IMG/VR virus record: IMGVR_UViG_3300008050_000323
Location: 1 to 23,545 of that record
Source of the DNA: a virus
DNA length: 23,545 bases
Reading direction: 5' to 3' (one strand)
Part shown: positions 5,182 to 10,988 of the stretch, piece after piece
Layout: every line of letters begins with the position of its first letter
How positions within the stretch are numbered: position 1 is the first letter of the stretch
The notes under the pieces: model-generated
What the model was told of the DNA's origin: nothing
Database searches by the model: none
Seen by the model: the letters and a program-made list of their open reading frames with translations, nothing else
Program-made: the position numbers and the translations under genes

Positions 5182-6285
5182 ATGAATATGATTGAAAGTG
5201 GCAAGGTTAGTTTTTTAATTGATGCTCAGTGGGGAAGTACCGGCAAGGGAAAACTTGCTGGTTATCTTTATGAAAAAAATCCAAATCTTAAATATGCTAT
5301 TAGTAATAATATGCCCAATGCTGGACATACTTATACAAAAAATGGCAAAGATTTTATTTTTAAAGTTCTCCCCGTTGGTGCTGTGTTTCCGGGTGTGACA
5401 ACTTTACTTGGTCCCCATGCCGCAATCCGGGTCGATTTGTTAGAGTACGAAATGGAAATGGTGAAGAATGAAACTGGTGAATACCCCACGGTTTTTATTC
5501 ATCCTATGGCAACTATTGTAACAACAGAAGACATCACCGAAGAATCTACACTGGTTGATGGAATTGCTTCTACTGGTCAAGGTGGTTGTGCTGCTATGAC
5601 TAAGAAAATCTGGCGACGAGGAGAAGCAAACCTCGCAAAAGATTGCGAAAAAGTTAAACATCTCATCGGCGACACCCATCAAATTCTCAGAGAAGGAATT
5701 AGGTCGGGAGAAGAGGCGGCACTGGCAGAGGGCTCGCAGGGGTTTGATCTCAGCCTCAACTGCGGACACTCCTATCCACACACCACTTCACGCGATTGTT
5801 TGGTTGGTACAATGATTGATAACTGTGGTATTCCTTTAAAAAGCGTCGGTTCTATTATTGCCTGCATGCGAACCCTTCCGATCAGAGTCGGTTCCACCAA
5901 GAATACTAGTGGTCCTTTCTACAGTGACCAAAAAGAACTTAACTGGAAAGAAGTCTCTGAAATGTGTGGTTATGAGGTAGAAGAGAAAACCACTGTCACC
6001 AAGAGAATTCGGCGTGTGTTCACTTTCTCAGAGACACAAACCCGGAAATTCTGCGAGTATATTCGTCCAGATTATGCTTTCCTTAATTTCGTTAATTATT
6101 ATCCTGAGGGAGAAAATAGAGATTCAATGGTTGATTATATTGGGTCTATCCTAAGCGATTATGGTTGTACTCTTCGTCTTCTTGGAACCGGTGCAGAACT
6201 TGAAGATATGCAAGACCTGCATGTTCCCAATGAAAATATAGAACAATTGTTTTTGTGGGAAGGGCAACCGGAGAACGTTCTGTGA
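5182..6285 (+). CDS. purZ: PurZ-like adenylosuccinate synthetase homologue, 367 aa
   Basis: The enzyme belongs to the PurA/PurZ family (IMP or dGMP plus aspartate). In order: QWGSTGKGK (residues 16-24), NAGHT with the catalytic His (H49), ASTGQGG and KIWRRGE (R143-type region), ALAEGSQGF, SYPHTTS, ACMRTLPIRVGS, the aspartate-loop EKTTVTKRIRR, LNFVNYY and a final LLGTGAE. In PurA the first motif is QWGDEGKGK with catalytic Asp; here that Asp is Ser (S19), as in phage PurZ. The guanine-reading TKLD motif of PurA is NFVN, suggesting a non-GTP phosphate donor, also a PurZ trait. Length is shorter than PurA (~430). AAGGAG precedes ATG 5182 by 3 nt and in-frame ATG 5188 by 9 nt. An NMP kinase gene overlaps its end. 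The family is certain; PurZ specificity is inferred. Confidence 0.8.
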   Translation: MNMIESGKVSFLIDAQWGSTGKGKLAGYLYEKNPNLKYAISNNMPNAGHTYTKNGKDFIFKVLPVGAVFPGVTTLLGPHAAIRVDLLEYEMEMVKNETGEYPTVFIHPMATIVTTEDITEESTLVDGIASTGQGGCAAMTKKIWRRGEANLAKDCEKVKHLIGDTHQILREGIRSGEEAALAEGSQGFDLSLNCGHSYPHTTSRDCLVGTMIDNCGIPLKSVGSIIACMRTLPIRVGSTKNTSGPFYSDQKELNWKEVSEMCGYEVEEKTTVTKRIRRVFTFSETQTRKFCEYIRPDYAFLNFVNYYPEGENRDSMVDYIGSILSDYGCTLRLLGTGAELEDMQDLHVPNENIEQLFLWEGQPENVL

Positions 6286-6857
6286 TTCAGCACAGCATTC
6301 TAGGACAAGCAGGATCCGGTAAATCTACCTTTATCAAACAGCAGTTTGGAGAGGATTTTAAATGCATTTACTTCTCCGTGGGGTCGCTTCTTCGAAAGAT
6401 GCTGGACCAGTCGGGCATTGTGGACTCTCAACACAACAAAAACGCGTGGGAGTCCGCAAACCCGCTGGTCTATTCTACATATAAAAATCTTTGCCTTTTG
6501 TCAGAAGACCTGCAAGTCCCTTTAGTTTCTGACGGATTTCCTAGAAATGGCGATCAAGTTATAACAGGAATAAACATTTTAAAAAAACTACCTGCCTCTG
6601 TCCGGGAAATTCAACTTCAACTTCATATGTTAGATATAACAAAAGAAGAGCAGATAAAAAGAATAAGTGATAGACAAGGCATCAGTGAATACCAGATCAA
6701 AAGAATCCACCAGTCAAGACTTGACTATGATAGTGTAATTAGTTTACTTTCGAAAGAAAAAGAAAAACTGGATGATATGAATTGCGGAAGACTAAGCCTT
6801 CAGTTTAACTGGTGGAAACCGGTTGATGGAAAATTTGAACTCGTGAATATCGCCTAA
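6282..6857 (+). CDS. Adenylate-kinase-like nucleoside monophosphate kinase, 191 aa
   Basis: I place the start at GTG 6282, with GGAG 8 nt upstream (6270-6273) and GTGA overlap with the purZ-like stop; the frame is open further upstream to 6255. The P-loop GQAGSGKST is at about residues 8-16. Next come FSVGSLLRKML (NMP-binding helix, like STGDMLR of adenylate kinases), SDGFPRNGDQV (the DGFPR-x-x-Q signature) and RISDRQGISEYQIKRIHQSR, a short LID-type segment with arginines. The role would be phosphorylating a (deoxy)NMP with ATP. Coupling to the purZ-like gene suggests the kinase acts on the related nucleotide, for example dZMP, but this is inference. Confidence 0.8.
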   Translation: MIQHSILGQAGSGKSTFIKQQFGEDFKCIYFSVGSLLRKMLDQSGIVDSQHNKNAWESANPLVYSTYKNLCLLSEDLQVPLVSDGFPRNGDQVITGINILKKLPASVREIQLQLHMLDITKEEQIKRISDRQGISEYQIKRIHQSRLDYDSVISLLSKEKEKLDDMNCGRLSLQFNWWKPVDGKFELVNIA

Positions 6858-6865
6858 TATAAATA
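6858..6865 (+). promoter_or_regulatory. T4-type late promoter TATAAATA
   Basis: An exact match starting on the last base of the kinase stop codon (TAA, 6855-6857, is adjacent). The predicted start near 6871 would leave the mRNA beginning at the GGAG of the ribosome site of the 6881 gene. Confidence 0.75.
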
Positions 6866-6880
6866 ACCAAGGAGATACAA

Positions 6881-7417
6881 ATGGCACAGTTTAATTACGA
6901 AATTCCACAAGAATACATGTCTCAGGACTTTGGTTTTACTACAGTTGATGCTGATGAATTTGATAGACAGCATCAAGTGGAAGAAGACATTTCTCGCGAA
7001 GTTGCTGGTGAGGTTTCTTCATCTGTAGCCTCTTCTATATCTCAGGTCGAGTCAAAAATAGATGCAATCCTTCTCAAACTCTCTAGTACAGGGGAGGACC
7101 AATCGATAGATCTGAGAGTAGATTTACAGAGACTTGAGGAAAAAGTGGATAATATTGTATCTATGGAAACTGATGAACTATCAAGGGCGATTCAGGATCA
7201 AAGTGAAGGCATAAGAGCCGTTATTGATGAAGTAGAAGAAAGAAAATCTGTTTTAAATGCCCAATATCAGGAAAAACTAGTTGGTGTGGAAAAACTTGTG
7301 CTACCGCTATTAATTAACCTAACTAAAAATGCGGATCAGGAATATCTTTACTGGCCAGACCGAGCAGCAAATGTGCAAAATCAGATACAAAAGATTTTGG
7401 AATGTACTAGGAGTTAA
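6881..7417 (+). CDS. Conserved marine T4-like coiled-coil protein, 178 aa
   Basis: AAGGAG lies 6 nt before ATG 6881. The N-terminus NYEIPQEYMSQDFGFTTVDADE and the C-terminal EYLYWPDRAANVQNQIQKIL match, from memory, a protein widely shared by marine T4-like phages, where the ends are the conserved parts. The middle (about residues 35-150) is a heptad-like helical coiled coil rich in E, S, D and V (ISQVESKIDAILLKLSST, LQRLEEKVDNIVSM). No membrane segment is present. Late promoter control suggests a role in virion assembly or late functions, but the biochemical role is unknown. The gene is followed directly by the nuclease gene. Confidence 0.75.
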   Translation: MAQFNYEIPQEYMSQDFGFTTVDADEFDRQHQVEEDISREVAGEVSSSVASSISQVESKIDAILLKLSSTGEDQSIDLRVDLQRLEEKVDNIVSMETDELSRAIQDQSEGIRAVIDEVEERKSVLNAQYQEKLVGVEKLVLPLLINLTKNADQEYLYWPDRAANVQNQIQKILECTRS

Positions 7418-7421
7418 TAAT

Positions 7422-8069
7422 ATGAGTGAAATAAGTGATAATATTACATTATGCGATTTAAAATGTATTACAGGAGAAGACTATAGGTATTACATCACAC
7501 CGGATGGAAAAAAATACTATAGCACAACAACCGTCATTAACTGGGATAAACGAGAGTTTTTCAAAGAATGGCGAAAAAACAACCCCAATAAATCAAAAAA
7601 TATTCTGAATCGTGGAACAGCTGTTCACGAAATGGCTGAAGAATATTGTAAAAATGGCATTTGCCCTTCTAGCGAAGACAAAACCATTAATGAAATGTAT
7701 TCTAATCTCACATCGATGATTGACACATTAGATGAAATAGTTGGTGTTGAAATACCACTTTATAGTGATACACTTGAACTTGCTGGAAGAACAGACTGTG
7801 TTGGTATTTTGAATGGCGAACTTTGCATCATTGATTTTAAAACTAGTCAAAAGATTAAACCGGAAAAATGGCTAACCGAATACTGGTGTCAAGCAACTGC
7901 CTATGCCATCATGTGGCAGGAGAGAACGGGGATTCCTGTCCCTAAAATTGCAATTATGATGGTTTCAGAAGATGGAAAGAAAAAATTCTTTACTAGAAAT
8001 AGTATGGAATTTGTTCCTCTTCTTAAAGATAAAATCGATCGATTTAAAGAAGAATCAGGATCGATCTAA
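7422..8069 (+). CDS. PD-(D/E)XK exonuclease, RecB/MGME1-like, 215 aa
   Basis: The start is ATG 7422, with AGGAG 8 nt upstream; an upstream in-frame extension overlaps the previous gene and lacks support. Motifs of the RecB-like PD-(D/E)XK superfamily appear in order: the RGTAVHEMAEEY helix (about residue 66), GRTDCVGILNGE (acidic metal ligand), CIIDFKTSQ (catalytic D-x-K) and the downstream QATAYAIMW helix. Similar small exonucleases occur in T4-like marine phages and probably act in DNA degradation, recombination or replication. Its end overlaps by 15 bp the end of a convergent virion-like gene. Confidence 0.82.
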   Translation: MSEISDNITLCDLKCITGEDYRYYITPDGKKYYSTTTVINWDKREFFKEWRKNNPNKSKNILNRGTAVHEMAEEYCKNGICPSSEDKTINEMYSNLTSMIDTLDEIVGVEIPLYSDTLELAGRTDCVGILNGELCIIDFKTSQKIKPEKWLTEYWCQATAYAIMWQERTGIPVPKIAIMMVSEDGKKKFFTRNSMEFVPLLKDKIDRFKEESGSI

Positions 8070-8909
8070 GTAAGTAATCGTTAATTTCGGTCGGAATTCG
8101 TCCCAAACATGATTAACTGAATAAAGTCTTGTCAGATTTTCATTGTTGTCACCAGTATCATCACTTCCTCGATACATCTGAACACAAAATTCTGAATCCC
8201 TCGATGACATAGCATATTTTGCATGTTCAGTTACATCTATTTCATACATGGCATCATCGCCCGGATCGTTGGGAAGATTTGGATTAATACCGAGTTCAAA
8301 TTCAGCATATCCGCTGACATTAATGTCATCGGTTGTATCTTCTGCACCTGCCAGTGTCCAGTTTTGACCACCAGCATAATTATTCCAGTTTAGTCTATCG
8401 ATTGCCGGATGATTTGGTGAGTCGGGTCGATGGGAATAAACGACAACAGGATATGGAGCATAAGATACGGGGGTGGCTCGACGGTGGGTATCCCCACCAT
8501 GTAAAATTTCATTCCAAGTCGTCAAATCAACTGTTAGTAATTTGGCTGGTATTCCGGGGAAGGTTAAAGAATATGGATAGTCGTCGGGATCACCATGGTG
8601 GGGGTCATTGGTTCCAGCACTTCCTGCAATACTGTCTGCAAACACTGTTAAAGTGGCAGATAAAATAGTATCGTTTGTATTGATACCCCATTTATCCGCA
8701 TCACTTAAATCGGCTTTAAAAACAGGGCGAGCACCACCGGTAAAATCACCACCGGACCCCAAAAGTAATAGTGTTTCATCATTATAATTTACGTACGGAG
8801 TGTGAACAAACATAAATGTATCACTATCAATGGTAAAGTCTGCGGTTTTCTTTACGCCTTGCTTGCCATCGTGCTGGTGTCGTCTGGTTAGTCGGTGTCT
8901 TGCTTTCAT
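8055..8909 (-). CDS. DNRLRE-like virion adhesin/decoration protein, 284 aa
   Basis: The pattern fits a DNRLRE-type beta-sandwich found in secreted and phage surface proteins. It has LLLLGSGGDFTGGARPVFKADLS near residue 45, then TILSATLTVFA, and at the C-terminus MYEIDVTEHAKYAMSSR, FCVQMYRG, RLYSVNHV and RPKLTITYLD, matching the usual 'sharing-strand, D-V-T, R-P-K-L-x-(V/I)-x-Y' arrangement. No catalytic site is visible, so I infer a tail-fibre or capsid-surface binding role. Its ATG overlaps the stop of the upstream gene (ATGA) and no separate ribosome site is clear. It ends convergently with the nuclease. Confidence 0.72.
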   Translation of the reverse strand: MKARHRLTRRHQHDGKQGVKKTADFTIDSDTFMFVHTPYVNYNDETLLLLGSGGDFTGGARPVFKADLSDADKWGINTNDTILSATLTVFADSIAGSAGTNDPHHGDPDDYPYSLTFPGIPAKLLTVDLTTWNEILHGGDTHRRATPVSYAPYPVVVYSHRPDSPNHPAIDRLNWNNYAGGQNWTLAGAEDTTDDINVSGYAEFELGINPNLPNDPGDDAMYEIDVTEHAKYAMSSRDSEFCVQMYRGSDDTGDNNENLTRLYSVNHVWDEFRPKLTITYLDRS

Positions 8910-9628
8910 GAACCAAATATTCTAAGGTCTGTTGTTCCTGTTATTGTTCTGGTGAAGATACCTGATGAACCCGTTGCTTCAATAAAGATTTCATCATATT
9001 GTGCTAGTGGATATCCATCCATGGTAATAGACCCACCCATGGTAGGACCAACAAAAGCCGTTGCCGAACCATAATTTTTAACTTTAAATCCAGTTTGGAA
9101 AGTCCTATCTGGCAGTCCAACGCATGTATTACCTACTGTTTGCTGAGCAGCTGTTATTCCTGCCGGTCCGGGGAGTACAATTGCACCAATACCAACTGTA
9201 CCACCAACATCCAGTGTACCGAAGGTAGCTGCTACAGATACGGGGGTAACTCCACCGGCATGACCAACAACTCCAATAGTAAGACCGTTGGTACTACTAA
9301 TATAACAAGTTACACCAGAAGCAATTGCGTCTAAAGTACCACCTGTCACAATCATTGATCCAATACTTAAAGTAAAACCACCAGTAATGGCCACCAAAAC
9401 TGGAGTCTGACCATTAGTAGATCCAGCAACCGGGACATAAAAGTTGGGTGGCATTAAAATAGTAGTTGGATATGCAGCACCCGCAGTTTTGTTGACCATG
9501 GTTTTTGATCCGCTGCCTGCTCCATAAACCTGCTGATTTAACTGGTAGTGTACGCCAGCCACATAGTCAGTAGCTAAAGTTGCTCCCCCAGTTCCCGGAT
9601 TCAGTACAATGTGATCGTCTAATGGCAT
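8906..9628 (-). CDS. Probable virion/tail structural protein, 240 aa
   Basis: On the minus strand GGGAG lies 10 nt before ATG 9628. The product starts MPLDDHIVLNPGTGG, then ATLATDYVAGVHYQLNQQVYG, a start seen in structural proteins of marine myoviruses. The middle is Gly/Thr/Val-rich beta-structure, and the end has FKVKNYGSATAFVG, DGYPLAQYDEIFIEATG and a terminal TGTTDLRIFGS, typical of small virion beta-barrels. It pairs with the DNRLRE-like gene as a two-gene late cassette. A specific particle location cannot be named. Confidence 0.68.
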   Translation of the reverse strand: MPLDDHIVLNPGTGGATLATDYVAGVHYQLNQQVYGAGSGSKTMVNKTAGAAYPTTILMPPNFYVPVAGSTNGQTPVLVAITGGFTLSIGSMIVTGGTLDAIASGVTCYISSTNGLTIGVVGHAGGVTPVSVAATFGTLDVGGTVGIGAIVLPGPAGITAAQQTVGNTCVGLPDRTFQTGFKVKNYGSATAFVGPTMGGSITMDGYPLAQYDEIFIEATGSSGIFTRTITGTTDLRIFGS

Positions 9629-9641
9629 TAAAATGGCTCCC

Positions 9642-9670
9642 TTGACAGTTTTATATCTATAGTATATATA
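9642..9670 (+). promoter_or_regulatory. Sigma70-type promoter for gp33
   Basis: TTGACA (9642-9647) is followed at 17 bp by TATATA (9665-9670); nearby TATACT at 9667 is an alternative -10. The AT-rich region and the AAGGAG before GTG 9694 support an early promoter for gp33-gp32. Confidence 0.6.
9648..9655 (-). promoter_or_regulatory. Candidate variant late promoter TATAAAAC (minus strand)
   Basis: On the minus strand TATAAAAC would start transcription at about 9642, leaving the mRNA to begin with AAGGGAG, the ribosome site of the 9628 gene. That geometry matches other late promoters in the window. The element overlaps the gp33 promoter spacer. Confidence 0.4.
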
Positions 9671-9693
9671 CTAAGAACAAAGGAGACACGGAC

Positions 9694-9912
9694 GTGCTCA
9701 ATGACCCGGCAAAATTTTGTAAAAAAATAGAAGAACTGGTAAAAAATGATACATATGACAACTATATTGATGCCGTTTTGCACGTTTGTGATGAGATTAA
9801 GATAGAGCCTTTTGTGGGAGCACGGCTTTTGTCCCAGCCAATAAAAGAAAAAATACGAAAAGAAGGGCAAGATGTTAACCTATTACCAAAAGGCGGAAGC
9901 CTGCCTTTGTAA
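9694..9912 (+). CDS. 33: gp33-like late transcription co-activator, 72 aa
   Basis: Start is GTG 9694, with AGGAG 8 nt upstream. The small helical protein (LNDPAKFCKKIEELVKND, then YIDAVLHVCDEIKIEP, and ending GARLLSQPIKEKI, LLPKGGSLPL) resembles the short gp33 of marine T4-like phages in length, pattern and position directly before gp32. In T4, gp33 binds the RNA polymerase beta flap and links it to the sliding clamp for late transcription. This fits the TATAAATA promoters here. The match is by memory of pattern and synteny, so a search is needed to be certain. Confidence 0.72.
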   Translation: MLNDPAKFCKKIEELVKNDTYDNYIDAVLHVCDEIKIEPFVGARLLSQPIKEKIRKEGQDVNLLPKGGSLPL

Positions 9913-9921
9913 TAATAAATA

Positions 9922-9951
9922 TTGACACATTATATCCAGCCATGGTATAAT
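9922..9951 (+). promoter_or_regulatory. Strong sigma70-type promoter, copy B (for gp32)
   Basis: Perfect TTGACA (9922-9927) and TATAAT (9946-9951) are spaced 18 bp. The 19-mer from CAGCCATGG to the GTGT after the -10 is identical to the promoter at 3598-3627. An AATAAATA variant late element (9914-9921) abuts its left edge, so gp32 may have both early and late promoters. Confidence 0.85.
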
Positions 9952-9963
9952 GTGTATAACACA
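9951..9963 (+). promoter_or_regulatory. Candidate operator palindrome TGTGT-ATA-ACACA
   Basis: The same 5-bp arms as at 3627-3637, here with a 3-nt centre, cover the predicted start of the gp32 transcript. It could be bound by a phage regulator or form a 5'-end hairpin in the mRNA. Confidence 0.5.
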
Positions 9964-9996
9964 TCGGATCATACAATACAACAAGGAGACGAAACG

Positions 9997-10911
9997 ATGG
10001 GATTTAATGATATGAAGAAAAACTCGGGAATTAACAAATCGCTGCTAGAAGAGCTGAATAAGATTAGCAGCGGAAGCACTAAAAGCTACCAAGATGATCG
10101 ATTTTGGAAGCCAGAACGAGACAAGGCGGACAACGGCTTTGCTGTGGTCCGATTCCTTCCTGCAGTAGACGGGGAAGATGTACCTTTCGTTCGCATTTTC
10201 AACCACGGGTTTAAGAGTGTTGGTGGATGGATGATTGAAAACTGCCCAACCACCATCGGTCTGACCTGCCCAGTCTGCGAAGCAAATAGCAAACTGTGGA
10301 ACAGTGGTGTAGAATCTGATAAAGATATTGCACGAAATCGCAAGCGGAAGTTGCAATATATTGCAAACATCCTCGTAGTGAGCGACCCCAAAAATCCTCA
10401 CAATGAGGGCAAGGTGTTCCTTTATAAGTTTGGGAAAAAGATCTTTGACAAGATTCAGGAAAAAATGCAACCTGAATTTGCAGATGAAGAAGAAGTGAAT
10501 CCATTTGATTTTTGGAAGGGTGCAAATTTCAAAATTAAGATCCGCAAGGTCGGTGGTTTTGTGAATTATGATAAGAGCGAATTTGATTCACCGTCTGCAC
10601 TTGCTGATGGAGATGATGCTGCATTGGAAACAATCTGGAAGCAACAGCACCCACTGCAAGCATTTATTGCTCCGGATCAATTCAAAAGTTATGACGAGCT
10701 GAACACTCGTTTAACTACAGTCCTTGGTCGAGGTGGGGGTGGTTCCCGCGTGGCCCGAACTGCTGAGGAGATGGATGTCTCTTCCGAAAGTAAGACTTCC
10801 ACTACCGGTGTTGAAGCAGCAAGTTCGCCTTCTGTTGCAGATGAAAGCAACAATGCGGAAGAAAGTGAAGATGCACTTTCATATTTTGAGAAACTCGCCG
10901 CTGAGGACTGA
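9997..10911 (+). CDS. 32: gp32 single-stranded DNA-binding protein, 304 aa
   Basis: ATG 9997 has AAGGAG 8 nt upstream. The zinc motif of T4 gp32 is clear: H (in IFNHGFKSV), then 12 residues to C (ENCPTT), 7 residues to C, and CPVC, so H-x12-C-x7-C-x2-C. The basic N-terminus (MGFNDMKKNSGINKS), OB-fold strands (FAVVRFLP, FLYKFGKKIF, FKIKIRKVGG) and an acidic tail (DESNNAEESEDA, then KLAAED) complete the architecture. It coats ssDNA in replication, recombination and repair. It is preceded by gp33 and a strong promoter, and followed by a strong terminator. Codons are relatively C/G-rich, consistent with high expression. Confidence 0.93.
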   Translation: MGFNDMKKNSGINKSLLEELNKISSGSTKSYQDDRFWKPERDKADNGFAVVRFLPAVDGEDVPFVRIFNHGFKSVGGWMIENCPTTIGLTCPVCEANSKLWNSGVESDKDIARNRKRKLQYIANILVVSDPKNPHNEGKVFLYKFGKKIFDKIQEKMQPEFADEEEVNPFDFWKGANFKIKIRKVGGFVNYDKSEFDSPSALADGDDAALETIWKQQHPLQAFIAPDQFKSYDELNTRLTTVLGRGGGGSRVARTAEEMDVSSESKTSTTGVEAASSPSVADESNNAEESEDALSYFEKLAAED

Positions 10912-10914
10912 TTT

Positions 10915-10985
10915 TTCGCTAACACCGGCATATGCTGGTGGCGAAGTAAGACTGGGAGGATGGTTTGTTCCATCCTCCCTTTCTT
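10915..10985 (+). terminator. Hairpin plus rho-independent terminator after gp32
   Basis: First hairpin: CACCGGC-ATAT-GCTGGTG with outer TTCGC/GCGAA, bulge TAA (10915-10945). Second: perfect 10-bp stem GGGAGGATGG (10954-10963), loop TTTGTT, CCATCCTCCC (10970-10979), then TTTCTT. The second is the terminator of the gp32 transcript. Confidence 0.9.
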
Positions 10986-10988
10986 GTA

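Noticed and set aside
7329-7421. Upstream extension of the nuclease gene
   Set aside because: It overlaps the coiled-coil gene entirely and the ATG at 7422 has a well-spaced AGGAG.
9628-9870. Minus-strand 80-aa hydrophobic frame over gp33
   Set aside because: It is antisense to gp33, whose start has a good ribosome site and promoter; hydrophobicity reflects the reverse complement of Lys-rich codons.
9922-9996. Upstream extension of gp32
   Set aside because: It covers the promoter and operator; the ATG at 9997 has AAGGAG and matches the gp32 N-terminus.
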